The translations under genes were made by a program, and so were the position numbers. Shown in pieces: positions 24,504 to 36,372 of a stretch of 64,000 nt of DNA (the stretch's first letter is position 1; each line of letters opens with the position of its first letter). The DNA is taken from NCBI RefSeq assembly GCF_029784155.1, contig NC_073693.1, forward strand, positions 148,058,843 through 148,122,842, given 5' to 3'. The notes under the pieces are model-generated. The model worked only from the letters and a program-made list of their open reading frames with translations. It made no database searches and had not been told where the DNA came from. The DNA is from Uranotaenia lowii. Taxonomy: Eukaryota; Arthropoda; Insecta; Diptera; Culicidae.

Positions 24504-25896
24504 TATATATATAAAAAGCAATTTCTGTGGGTTTGTTTGTTTGTTTGTTTGTTTGTTTGTTTGTTTGTTTGTTTGTCCTCTATAGACTCAGCCGTCTTAA
24601 GAGCTAGAGGTCTGAAATTTGGCATGGATGCTCATTAGGACCAGGAATGATGAAAAATGTTTTCATAAATTCGGTTAACCTCTTCTGAAGGGGGTCGTCC
24701 ATACAAGACAAATATTGTTTTCGCGTTATTGACGTTATTTTTCGTCGGATCGTGATGAAAATTTGCACATGAGAGTTTTAAAAGTTAAGAAATCGATTTG
24801 AGGTATTGAATTTGGGGTCAGAGGTCGGCAAAAGGGGTCGTCCATATTAACATTTCAATATTTTTGCGATATTGACTTTATTATTCATCGGATTGAGAAG
24901 AATATTTGCAATCGGATGTTTTTAGGGACGGGCAATCGATTGCTGGTATAAAATTTTGCGTAAGGGGTCAGCCAAAGGGGTCGTCCGTATTCACTGTTCG
25001 CTATTTTTGCGATATTGACGTTATTACACATCGGATTCAGATGAAAATTGGTACACGAGAGTTTCGAATGACAAACAATCGATTTCAGGTATCGAATTTT
25101 GTGTATGGGATCGGCAAAAGGGGTCGTCCATATTAACTTTTCAATATTTTTGTAATATTGACGTTATTCATCGGATAAGAAGAAAATTTTTGCTCGAATA
25201 TTTTTAGGATCATTGAATTGATTGCCGGTATCAAATTTTGTATAAAGGACCAGTCAAGGGGGTCGTCCATATTGACTGTTTGCTATTTTTGTGATATCGA
25301 CGTTATTATACATCAGATTGAGGTGAAAATTTTTATATTGGAATAATTAAGAACGAACATTTATTCCAATTTTCTAATTTTTGGTCAGGGGTCGGCGAAA
25401 GGGATCGTCCATATTAATTTTTCAGTGTTTTTTTGCGATATTGATGTTATTATGCAATGGATTGTTTTGAAAATTTGCACACGGAAGTTATGAGGGAAGG
25501 GCAATAGATTTCAGAAATCAAATTTCGTTAAAGAGGCCACCGATCTGCAATGATCGAGTCAAAATTTATACACGGGGGTTTGGACGGTCAATTGATTTCT
25601 GATTTCATCATTTATATCAAAGGACTAAAAAGGGGGTCTTCCATATTAACTGTTAAATTTGCTTCAGTAACAATAACGTGAGTTTGAATTGCATCAAGAC
25701 GAAAATTCATATACGGGGTTTTTTTGGCACGGTCAATTGATTCCTGATTTCAAATTTCGTAGCAAACGACAGAAAAAGTGATCTAACATATAACGTGTTC
25801 CCCATTTTTGCAATGATTGCTCAACAATTCATTCGAAAATGCGTCTGGACATATTTTAAATTGAAAGCGAAACGGAGTTCGTATGGGATCAGCTAG
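24504..25896 (+). mobile_element. Helitron-like element H2 with internal ~150-165-bp repeats
   Basis: It begins immediately after the CTAG end of H1 with TATATATATAAAAAGC, continues through a (TTTG)n microsatellite (24530-24577) and ends GGGATCAGCTAG. The body repeats a unit built on GGTCGTCCAT, GATATTGACGTTATT, CATCGGAT and GAAAATTTGCAC about seven times between 24690 and 25750. The same unit and termini recur at 60843-62327 (minus) and, truncated, at 56133-56360. Non-coding. Confidence 0.6.
24530..24577 (+). repeat. (TTTG)n microsatellite
   Basis: About eleven to twelve uninterrupted GTTT units in the head of H2. The reverse-complement copy at 62278-62303 marks the head of the minus-strand family member. 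Confidence 0.9.
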
Positions 25897-27825
25897 TAAT
25901 GAATAAACAATACTGGCAAAGTTTTAGCTCATTCGGATAACTCTAAGGCGACCCCCAAAAACCCCTTGAAATTTGTATGGTAAAAGTGAAAATTTTGAAT
26001 GGAAAAAGTAAAAATTTTCAAAAAAAAAATTGTATTGAATCTGGAAACGCTGCAGAACAACCTAAACTTTGTGACGTGAAAATTTTAACGTGAGGAACAA
26101 CTTTGTGACATTTAAAATATTACTATTTCATTACATTTAAAAAAAATATTTACATTAAATCACAATTTTTTTTGCAATATTTTAGTGTTAATCATTACTT
26201 AGTTCCTACAAGACGTGTCTGCAATCAGAAACTCATTTGGGTTGGCTCTTCTTGGAGCAGATTTAATGCGACATCGAATATTTGGCTCCTGACTCTCTTG
26301 AAACTGTTATTTGATGTCAATGTTTCAACCACAAATGCTGTTGGAATGAAAAGCCAAATTATGATTAGAAAGCTACAAATTAGGCAGGAACATACAAAAA
26401 AAAACTTGCAGATGCTTTTGGTTAATTTTTTTATTTCTCATAAATCCTCGAAGAAAAGGTATACAAAAATTTAACAAAAAAGTCTTCCACTTTTTTAGCT
26501 TTGTCCAAAAATACTTATTATCTTGTAAAGAGTTGTTCTTCAGCTTAAAATCTTCACTTCGAATAAAGTTTTAAGATTTTTACAGTGCTGCCAGAATATA
26601 TTATGATTTTTAAAAATGATTTTTTTCCGCTTTTTTCTAAGATTTCCCAAAGATTTTTTAACTTGAGGGCGTTCCAGGATCACCTTAGAGTAGTTCAATC
26701 AAAATAAAGTTTTGCACAGATTGTTATCTTTAAAAAAAAGGTTCAATGTGAGGGAATGGGATCAGTGAGGGTGAGGGTAACTCTAATACCCACGCTGCAT
26801 TAAAGTGTTGTTCAATGTGTAGCACGATGGACTTACGTGTTTTTATTGTTGGTACTTATGTTTCGTTAACTCACCTGTAAGAGAAGAAAAAAAAATATAA
26901 TTATTTAATTTTGTCTCATAGTTCATAATTTGGTTACTGTTCACTGGGATGTAAATAATTGCAACTTTTTTTTTTTAATTTTAAAAACGCCAGGCTTCTA
27001 AGAAGTTTCCTATTTTATCAAAATGATGTTTTGTTTTAAGTTGTTTTTTAAATAAAGGTACCCGGTTGTTGATTGAAATTTCATTTGGAAATAAATCAAA
27101 TAGTTATTCAGGGAATTTAACTTTTTTTTTATTTTTCTTGAATATTTTCGTTTTTTGCAATGATAAGCAGAAGCAAATTTTCCAATGTTCTGGCTAGAAA
27201 GATTTTTATTCAAGTTTTTTGAAATGTTCAAGTGTACACATCTACCAACATGAAATGTTCTATATATTTTACCCAAAAATGTTTTTGGGTTGCTAAAAGT
27301 TTAGAATCATCTGGTACCATTTTTCTTATAAATCGACTTAAAGTAGACGAATAAAAACTGCACAAAAATTGTACACATTGAGGTGTAACGATAAAAAATT
27401 GTACCGTGGAATAGGGTGAATCGGGGTAGTTTTACAATTAAAGAAAAACATTTGGTAGGAAAGATTTTATACCTTTAATTTCTGAACTTTGAGTTTTTTG
27501 TTTACCCCCCCGAGTGGGATGGGGTGTTAACTCTCATTCGCTTTTGAGTTTCAATATGACTCCGTTGGAAATTTGACGGATTGTGACTTAATTTTTAAAA
27601 AAATCTTCTAGACTTTCTCTGAAGATTTAGACAAAAAAAACTCCATAATCAGATCTTGAGCGTCAGTATATCGCCTCTAGCTTAAAGTCGCTATGTCTCT
27701 TTTGTTCTCTTTTGTATTTTAAGAATCTTAAGTTGAAAAAATGTGCTAAATTACATCAACTCTTCATTCAACTTTCAATTTTTTTTTCTTCTGTGACATA
27801 AATTTTGTAGCTTATCTGAAGTAAG
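25897..27825. other. unannotated AT-rich stretch
   Basis: No supported gene. The frame at 26172-26474 is 100 codons but low-complexity, with no motif. The segment 27520-27660 weakly resembles 37045-37225 (CTCATTCGC and TAGACAAAAAAAACTCC blocks), suggesting an old dispersed repeat. Confidence 0.4.
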
Positions 27826-29446
27826 CTAACCAGATTGCCTGATTTTACTGAACTTTGGGAACAATCCGGTCCGACACGGTTTCTTGGATCTCGTTAGAAA
27901 AATTTCAGATTTTTTAACTGTATTTTAAAATTCAGAAGAAAAACTAGATTTAATTCCTTTTTTTATTTTTGCGTTCAAAAAAAAATTTAAAAGCAAGTTT
28001 CGTCAAAATAATTTAAATCGGTGGAATAAAAAAATAATGATTTAAAATCTGCTGAAATGTTCTGATGAAAGATAAAAAAAACGTTTAAAGTGTTTAACTT
28101 CTTGATTTTTGTTGAGTGATTCCTAGGTTTTGACCAGTGTTCGACACAAAAACGCCAATCCGCTATTCGCTAGTTAGTCCGCTAACTTTTTGTTAGCGGT
28201 TCAATTTTGCCGCTCAATTTCCATGGATCTAGCGAATTAAAAAGTTCCGCTATTTTTTGGATCCGCTAATTGAAGACCGCTAACTCCCAAATATTTGTTT
28301 CAATCTCTCGAATTATTAGTGATAGAATAAACTAAATATCATTAATCAAATTAAAGAGACATTGGAAATTATTTTGATTGCTTAGTTGGATTCATTGGAG
28401 GAATGCGTACTGGAGTTAGAGGAAAGATGTATTTAATGTAATGTTCCCTCTTAAAGCACCTTTTTTCACAACATTAACACAAGAAGATAGTTTAAAAAAT
28501 GTTAAACATTAGAGAACGATTTTTAACATCTCTTAATAAGCTTCTTGTTTTAAAGTGGTTGAGATATTTAATTTTCACAATACAGTTTTTTTGAAATTTT
28601 ACAGATCAGTTCATACAAAAATAACATAAAAACACCATAGAATGAATTGACATTTTTAAGTTGTTTATAATTCATGGTAGCCTTCCTTTTAAGTTCAAAT
28701 ATAAATTGTATAAATGTATATGTCTGACAATGCTCCTGCAAGTTTGAAAAAGGGGAAAGCTGGCTAAAGGTTTTAAATGAAGATAATGAAAAATAGTACA
28801 AAAAGAATAAATTGGAAAGAATTGCACGAAAGATCATTTGCAACGAAAATGCATACTAACTACTTGCATAAAACCGATAAATCGAATAAATTTTTAAGCG
28901 GAATATAAAAAAGAGATATAGCTTTCATCTGCCATATTATGTTCTTAAGCCGTGATGTTCAAAAACTCGGTTTTTATTGTAGAACATAGAGGGGTGATAA
29001 AATTCCCAACTTTGACAGTTTTGTTCTGCTCATATACATAATTGTATGAAAATTCAATCAATTTATCGAATTTTAAATGAATACTTGAAACTTTATTTAT
29101 AGTTGGAAAATCGCAGGGGGGAAGGGCGTGACAAAAAAATGAATTTGATATTTGTTCCGGCGTTTATGTTGTTCACAGTTAGCGATAAGCGATTAGCGCT
29201 TTTAGCTTGAAGCGATAATTTTTTCGGCCCACTTAGCGTATTTTATTAGCGACCGCTAACTTTGGTTGAGTTAGCGATTTAATTAGCAGCGCTATTTTTT
29301 CAGTTAGCGATGCTAAACACTGATTTTGATCAAATTTGCTCGGTTATTGACTGGAATTTTGGTTGAAATTTGGAAATCAAGTGCTTTTAGATAAAATAGC
29401 CCGGATTTGTTCGGCCCGCAGACGTGCTTAGAATGTTCCAACAACC
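27826..29446 (+). mobile_element. Diverged copy of the GGTTGCCAG MITE, split by an insertion
   Basis: 27826-28134 matches the left part of the 18594-19014 MITE (AGATTGCC, GGGAACA, CCGG blocks, TTTTTGT...GTGATT). 29323-29446 matches its right part (CCCGGATTTGTTCGGCCCG, GACGTGCT, CAACC). The segment between, 28135-29322, is absent from the other copy and is a separate element. Confidence 0.7.
28135..29322. mobile_element. hAT-like MITE (CAGTGTT termini) nested in the split MITE
   Basis: It starts CAGTGTTCGACAC and ends GCTAAACACTG, giving short inverted termini. It is flanked by 8-bp near-duplicates (GTTTTGAC at 28127-28134, ATTTTGAT at 29323-29330; six of eight identical). CAGTG-type ends with an 8-bp duplication are hAT-like. 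Both subterminal regions are crowded with CGCTAA/TTAGCG words in opposite orientation, a plausible transposase-binding cluster. The middle ~0.8 kb has no coding content. Confidence 0.65.
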
Positions 29447-30288
29447 TTAGTTTGAAGAAGTAGTTTTCAATCTTTTTTCACTCACCGGCCCATTTTGCTG
29501 AATTTTCGAACTCACCGCCCCCCTTAACAAATTTGGTGAAAATTTAGCCACTTTAGCCAAATTATACTCAGTACTGAAATCCAACTCATTATTTACACAC
29601 AATTCAAAATTTCATTAAAACTTATTACAATAATTTTTTTAATAAGTATTTTCTAGACTTCCATTTTATGTATATCCAGAGAAAAGTTAAAAAATTGAAC
29701 TCAAAATCCTGTACACCCTGTTAAGTGCTATTATTTTTTATTCAAGTATCCAATATTTTGTTATATAACTGGACAAAACCACAGGTCTGAAATATTAACA
29801 AGAAATTAAGCATGGATTCCAGTAACTTTATTGATGATCAAATGATGAGAACTCCTTCATACAGGTGCGAAATTCATCAATTTTGAGTTCATAATGCCAA
29901 ACGATTCTTCGTATCTTAATATTTAACTTGGAATCATCATTTTGTCGATTGAATAAATACTGTAACCAGCTGTTATTTTTCGAAAAAATAATATTTAAAA
30001 AACGAGCAAAACGAAAACATTAAAGCGCCTTCTTCTCAGAAACCCACTGTTGTGTACTTATTCCCTCTTTGGCAACAAAGCTATTCCTAAAAAGCTTAGC
30101 TTCAAAATAGTTTGATATTGTTCAAAAATAAGAAATCTAATGTACGCGTTGTATCTGAAAGTTTGGAAAAAAACATTTCACAATTTATTTCAAACAATAG
30201 ATTTAATTGGACGTTTACATTAAAGGTAGTACCAGCTTAATTTGTCGATCATTTTGCTCAAACTTTCAGAAGAAAAAGGCAAATTCTA
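29447..30288. other. unannotated AT-rich stretch
   Basis: No gene or structured repeat. Short blocks near 29510 (CACCGCCCC) and 29775 (CCACAGGTCTGAA) recur in the same order near 32630 and 32740, hinting at a decayed dispersed repeat. Confidence 0.35.
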
Positions 30289-31924
30289 CACAGCAAGAAA
30301 AAATCGTGTAAATTTACATCGAAAACGATGCACGAAAACGGAACATCGATTTTGATATAAAATTCTACCACGGTGTATTTTTCTCAACAATGTAATTTTT
30401 GAGGCGTGTAAATTTAGATCGAAAACAATGCACGAAAACGGATGACATAAACCGTCGTGTAAAAATACACAATGATGTAAATTTCAAAACATATTACCGT
30501 TAATATTACAAATCTTTGTAAAATAATCAGATTTTGGGTGTTGTTTATGAATAAATACGCCACATGTGTCATTTTATTTAACATATATTGCCGATACACT
30601 GCAAACTCAAAAAACACCCACCATCACTGGCAGCTGGAAATGTGGTTGTGTCCGATGATCCCCAGCAGGGCGATGTTTTGCCGATCAGCGTCAGGCAGCA
30701 TTCTTGAATCCTTCCGGAACAGCATAGTAATCGGAATCCCATGAACATTAAAAACATTCAACATTGATTTGGCTTTTGAACCTGTAGATTTGTTACTTGC
30801 GGTTCACAGGTAACAAAGAAAAGTTGTTTCCGAATTTTTAACACTCCTTTATTCGTTCGAAGTTCGGCGAGTTTTAAAAACCTACGATAGAAACATAGCT
30901 TTGATGAAAAGAACAAAAATTCAATGTTTCAATCTCACGTTTAGTAACTTCTCCTATTCGCTTTCTGCTGTCTCGATTCGTATCTGCTGTAGCTGCCTTC
31001 CGCTAGCCACCTTTAACATTAATAATGCTGAATTCAATAACTTTTTTTAACATTTCTCAATGTCATTCTCACCTCTACTCATCAGGTTCAACAACTTAAT
31101 TAGGTGTCTTCTTAACAAGCGCGTATCCGCAGTATTGCCCTAAATTATGAGGTTCAAATTAATCAAAGCGCACTTATTAGAATACTATTAATACTCCTAC
31201 CTTTGCTCAAGCGACCTCACTTCACTTCGCACTACTGCATTAATTTCGCACTTTGAGCCTAAGCTCGTACTTTTAGAATGAATCTTTACAAAAACTAGAT
31301 TATTCTGCTTCAACTTCAACAACTTCACACCTAACGCGAATTTATTGTTGTTTGTTATTCGACTTTCCCGCCGAATAAACCACTTTCTTTTCTCTCGCTC
31401 TTTTTTCCTGTTCAAAACTGTCATCAACTTGAGTGCGTTCAGTGCTGCCCGTTCAGTAGCTCCGTTCAGTTACAGAACCATTTATAAAACTGCAATTCCT
31501 GCAATCGAAAGAGAATTTGAAGTTCCATTTTTTTCATTTCGTCTATAACTATAACCTACCATTTTTTAATTCAATTCTGAAAGAATTTGGTTCGGTTTTA
31601 ATACAAAATTAACTGCGGAAGCAAATTGTTTTCATTTCGCACAATAAACCACCATCTCGAATAAAAACAGAACAATTTATGCCGCGAAAAAAAGGAAAAC
31701 AATGGATCTGTCGTGTTTTGAATTGTTTCCAATGTAATTTTATATTGAGATATATTTTTTAGATCAGGGCGTGTAAACATACATCATACAAAATTAATTT
31801 TATACCAACGATTCAAAAATAGATCATAAAGAGTGTAATATTACATCAGTTTTGAATTACACTGGTCAAAAAGTAGATCACTCGTATTTTAGATTGCGTA
31901 TACTTTTAGAAATTTTTTGCTGTG
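30289..31924 (-). mobile_element. 1.64-kb TA-flanked element with CACAGCAAGAAAAAAT ends
   Basis: Left end CACAGCAAGAAAAAAT, right end AATTTTTTGCTGTG, both flanked by TA (30287-30288, 31925-31926). Subterminal regions repeat GTGTAAATTTACATC-like words in both orientations. The interior (30620-31560) is more GC-balanced and looks like leftovers of a minus-strand gene: a leader (about 31200-31460) with a donor-like AAAG|GTAGGAGTA at 31202-31198, and a downstream frame ending at 30630 with residues GIPITMLFRKDSRMLPDADR. I do not recognise the protein. An internally deleted DNA transposon is the simplest reading. Confidence 0.6.
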
Positions 31925-31926
31925 TA

Positions 31927-32213
31927 GTGTTGAATGCATTAGTAGTACTGTTTCGTTTGCGTTACATTGATGAACGATAACATTCAGGGCGGTTCTCCAT
32001 AAAGATTTCATTTGGAAGCCATTAATAATCAACTTAATCCTTCATTTCATGATTTTTTTTATTTTATCTCAAAAATCATTTTAAAAAGTTGGAAATGATG
32101 AGTACATGAAGAAAAAAATTGTAATAAAATACGATTTTTCACTTTTTCCATACATAAATTGGTGCAAATTTGTTACTTTATGAAACAAAGGGTTGAGAAG
32201 TAATTTAATATTA
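31927..32213. other. unannotated AT-rich stretch
   Basis: Nothing supportable seen between the two mobile elements. Confidence 0.4.
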
Positions 32214-32528
32214 GGGGCCGTTCAGATACCACGTGGACAGAAAAATGAGATTTTTGACACCCCCCTCCCCCTCCGTGGACAAGCGTGGACATTTGGCAAA
32301 CCCCTACCCCCGTCCCCGGATGTCCACGTTGACTATTTATTACTTGCATTCAAGTTGCTTTTGATTGTTTAAACTTAAACTGGAAAGATTTGCAATGCTA
32401 TGATTCAAACAGTAAGTATGTCCACGTGGACATAACCCAAACCCCTACCCCCCTCTCCGTGGACAAACGTGGACATTTCCATACACCCCCCTCCCCCTAA
32501 GTTGTCCACGTGATATGTGAACGGTCCC
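32214..32528 (+). mobile_element. 315-bp PIF/Harbinger-like MITE, TTA target duplication
   Basis: It starts GGGGCCGTTCAGATACCACG and ends CGTGATATGTGAACGGTCCC, an imperfect TIR, with TTA on each side (32211-32213, 32529-32531). GG-starting termini with a 3-bp TTA duplication fit PIF/Harbinger. Each half holds repeated CCGTGGACAAGCGTGGACA-like words and C-rich runs. Confidence 0.75.
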
Positions 32529-32531
32529 TTA

Positions 32532-33365
32532 ACGCTTTTTTTAATAGCGTCAATTAAACTGAAATAAAACATTTAACTGTTACTTAAATTTTAAGTTTTT
32601 TCAAAAACTAAACAAGATTCAATATAATCTTACCGCCCCTTAAGGCCTTCTAACGTCTCCCGAAATTCAAACATAGAAAAATCGTCCCCTTGGAAACTCT
32701 CAACGCCTCCTGGAGGCGGTAGAGACCACTTTGAAAACCACAGGTCTGAAGTCTTTTTTCCTAAGAATTTTTTCCGGATTTTTTTTCTTAGACTTTGAAT
32801 AATATAAATACGAATAGTTGTAGCTGAGTACTAATAGAGACAAATATTTGAGTAACATTAAGATGATTTCAAAACCATTAACTTTGAACAAATCGACAGA
32901 AGATTAAGAGAGATATTGCGGTTTTAGTCAGGTAGGAGCGTCAAATTGACACCCGGAGAACTCTAAAGGGTAAAAAAATCTGGGAAGGATAAGGTTTGAT
33001 TGTGAAATTCAGAAGCTTAAGAATTGAAAAAAAAACAACAGCAAAAATGTGATAATTTGAGCTTCCAACATATTAAAGTGAATCAGTGCGTTGTTATTCA
33101 CTAAACAAATATTTTTCGTTTTTTCAATCTCCATTTTAAGCGTGTTTCATCAGCCTTTATGTTCATGAAAAATGATCGCCAAGGCTTTCGAACTCCGGAG
33201 ATCAACAAATCCCGGGGAAGTAATTTTTCCTTGCTAACCTTAAGAGGAATGCCCTAGATAGGTTCAAATTCATTTTTGCAGATATATTTGATGATTTGGC
33301 AAGCTAAGTTATATATTTAACAATTGTAATTTGGCTGTTGAAAGAAGAAAAAAGCTTTCATTACT
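32532..33365. other. unannotated stretch
   Basis: No gene. Weak matches to 29510-29790 (see that entry) and a GTCAAATTGACAC word at 32940, reminiscent of the palindrome near 37243. Confidence 0.35.
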
Positions 33366-33835
33366 GTAGCAGTAGACTGAGTCAATTTGGGGTCATTTTT
33401 GAATTTATAAAACCCTGGGGTCTAAAAAGCTTCGTCTTGATCCAAAACTCATCCATGATTTTTTGTAGAATTTTTAAGTAACGTGTTCATGAGTAAATTT
33501 GAACTTTTAGGTTTGTATGGGAAAATTGAATGTTTTGTACTAAAAAATCAACATTGTTTTTGTTTCTGCTGTGGAACAGAGCCAGCTTACAGTTTGTGTG
33601 CCAATTTATAAAATGCCTGGAGGAAATTTTCCGCTGAACAACTTTGTGAATTTATTGCTGATCAATGCGAAAAGACATATCCCCATTCAACACGTCAATT
33701 TTTTTGTCTAATAAGATACGAGGTTCAGGTCATTGAAAAAGTTGTTCAGCCAAAAATTTCCTTTAGGAGTTTTATAAATTGGCACAAAAACTGTCAGCTG
33801 GCTCGGTTCCACAGAAGCGATGGCTGAAGTATTAT
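33366..33835. mobile_element. Palindromic MITE family P, copy 1 (3' truncated)
   Basis: It starts near GCAGTAGACTGAGTC. Left and right arms are inverted about 33690 (GAACAACTTTGTG versus GTTGTTCAGCC; GGAACAGAGCCAGC versus GCTGGCTCGGTTCC). The right arm stops after TTCCACAGAAGC. A more complete copy is at 53223-53680 and another half copy at 51690-51998. Confidence 0.7.
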
Positions 33836-33907
33836 TTGGGATAAATTAAAAAATTATTTTTCTTCCGTTAAACATAAATTTCGCCATTCATATAGGATTC
33901 TAGACAC

Positions 33908-34308
33908 TGTAATGTACATTAAGATGGCAATGGATTTATGGAAAAAATTTCATGTTCGTATTTTGAAAACCGACCATATACATTTTGAAGATTGGCCTAC
34001 GAAACAAACCTGTGCAAAATTTTGGCTCAAGCGGACTTGATGCAGGGGTGTCTCAAAGCGCTCCAAGTTTCGGTTTTGACTCTCGAAAATCACCAAAGAA
34101 AGGAAACCTTTAAAATACATACAACGTCGAAATCTGGTGTTATCTAAAAATTCTATCTAAGAACACTTTGAGCGTTTTGAGGCATTCTCAAATCATTTCC
34201 GAATGAGTTGTAATATTCCTTAGTTTTTTCCAAAATCTCCAAAATTTATTTGGTCGGTTTTCAAAATTTGGACATGACCCATTTGGCTACCTTCTTAATG
34301 TACATGTC
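33908..34308. mobile_element. ~400-bp palindromic MITE (TGTACATTAAG termini)
   Basis: 33912-33982 (AATGTACATTAAGATGGC through TTTTGAAAACCGACC) is the inverse of 34246-34306 (GGTCGGTTTTCAAAAT through CTTCTTAATGTACAT). The ~260-bp centre is not palindromic. No coding capacity and no convincing target duplication. Confidence 0.65.
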
Positions 34309-34309
34309 C

Positions 34310-35890
34310 CGATCAAGATAAATGTGCCACAGAATGTTTTGTTTAAATTCATCTTTATTTGAGATAATTTTAACTTTTTGTCATTCGTTTTTTGTCTAAA
34401 TCATGTTAAAAGTATTTTTCACCGTATACCACCTGGACCTGGCACATAACTATTCGGAGTATTTCTAACGAATGTAGATGATGATGATGATGATGTAGAT
34501 GATAGAAAAAAATATTAACTTTTCTATAACATCTTTCTTGATTGTTTTAATGCTTTTAGTTGGAAAAAATTATCGGTTATTTGAACATAACTCTATTTGC
34601 TCGCCTTTAGCATTAATATTCATAAATTTTTCACAATTCTCAATTTTCCACTTTTTCCTACCGATTTCTCCTACCGTCATCTATCATTCCGCCTGCAGCT
34701 GCACCAGGAAGGAGCCTGCAGCTATCAATTTCCGTTCCACATTCAATCTATGTTAGCTGTTGCTTCAGTTCAGCCCGACATCGTCCCTGCTGAGGATGCA
34801 GCAAAGCCCGCCCAGTGTTACAAAAACAACCTCTGACGGGTGTCATAAAACTGCATCAATCTCGAATTTGGGTCGGCTTGAGTGGGTGTTGGTTTGGTAC
34901 CCTTGGTTGCCATTTCTTGATACATATCTACATCATGTACTCACATTCAATCCTCGAGATGGGAATTGTTGGGCGATGGTGAAATTTCAGCAGAAAGCCA
35001 TTCGAAATCCATTCGTACATACCGAGGATTGGAATACATTTCAGCACTCAAACTCAACTCAGCCTGGAAACCAACAACAGGCTGCATGTTCTGCAAACAT
35101 TTATCATCCCGCGATGGCGTGAAGTGAATTTCAATGAACATGGAAACCCGACCATCATCATCAGAACTACAGCGAATAGTGGGTCAGTGAGTTATGCTTA
35201 CGAAAGTCGGCACCACCGTTGGAGTAAATCGATTTGAAAATTACAACTTCCTGCGTAGCACATTTGTGGGGCGACCGGCAGTAAGTTGCTGGCTACCGGA
35301 AGCAGATTGGATTGTACCGGACTATCCGGATGGGCTAGTTAGTTACTCTACCGATTGGGGAAAGTCGGACCGGGGTGTTAAAAATGGATAAGCTTCCCTT
35401 TCTCATTTGGATCCTTCTGATGGAATGCAGCTGTGAGTTGTCGTTTTTTTTCTACATCAAGCGCAGGCATGGCAGCCGGGAAGTAAATTGTTTGTTTTGT
35501 TGGTTTGGACTTCTCATGGTTTCTGCATCAGATACCTCCTTGGCAAATAAAATCTGGATCTAATTTTATTCTGTTTCCATTTAAAATGGATAGTTTGAAG
35601 TAATGCTATCTGGTATGGGATAGTTAATAAAAATACACTTTATATATCCTTGTAGGTTAAACGCCTTCATTTAGGCAACGAAATTCAATTTCTTGGCTGA
35701 TATTGCGGCAGTTAATTTTTTCGAGTCGAATATTGGTGCACCTTTTTAACTCAAACAAGGACAAAATTAGTTATGATTATGTATTCTTATTGTAATTAAG
35801 GAGTCAGCAAATAAAAAGAATGACATTTTATGTTGATATTCGGGTTTTCTCAAAAGTAAACAGCATTCAAAATTTAGGCCTAAAACACGT
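34310..35890. other. Low-repeat island with small GAT microsatellite
   Basis: 34474-34497 is a short (GAT)n run. 34640-35560 is GC-balanced and unlike the rest of the window. Short overlapping frames (62-120 codons, for example 34760-35122) show no domain and overlap on both strands. Candidate unique, possibly regulatory, host DNA. Confidence 0.35.
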
Positions 35891-36372
35891 GATTATTGTT
35901 TATTTTTGTTGTTTATTGTTTATAAAAAAGACCATCTGACGTAAGTGTCTTAATGGTTTACTTAAATCTAGGTCTATCTAAACTTACATTTTGAGATTTC
36001 TAGCTGTTTCTTAACTGGTCACTTATGTTAGATTCGATCAAGCGTTTAAATGTTACAGTTGAGACATTAAAGTCAAAGAGAGCATAATGGCGTAAGAAGC
36101 TAATTTTTGCGGAACGTAAGGGGTCGTTGCTGCCATAGCGTGTATTTCTCGATTCCAGTGAAAGCACGGTTTCGCAAAGCTCTTTCTGGGGCATAAATGT
36201 TACAGCGGGAGAGTATCCAAGAACAGTCGATTTCGTTTCTGAGAATTTTCGCTACAAATAGTGATTGACCGATGGAATGGCGATCCGACAGCGTGTGAAG
36301 GCCAAGCAAAGCGCAACGTTGTGCATAAGGTGGCGGGTTTCGAGGATAATCCCACGGTAGATCACGCAGGGC
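35891..36372 (-). pseudogene. 3' end of a Jockey-type non-LTR retrotransposon
   Basis: The minus strand encodes the C-terminal tail of a non-LTR reverse transcriptase protein. From 36372 it reads ALRDLPWDYPRNPPPYAQRC, then LLGLHTLSDRH and SRCNIYAPERALRN, shifts frame near 36150, and ends with NDPLRSAKISFLRHYALFDFN before a stop near 36000. It parallels the C-terminal region at 10105-10455 in layout but is a different family member. After the stop comes a short UTR and a tail of AATAAACA-type units (35891-35935). It is strongly 5'-truncated, as is typical of dead-on-arrival non-LTR copies. Confidence 0.8.
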
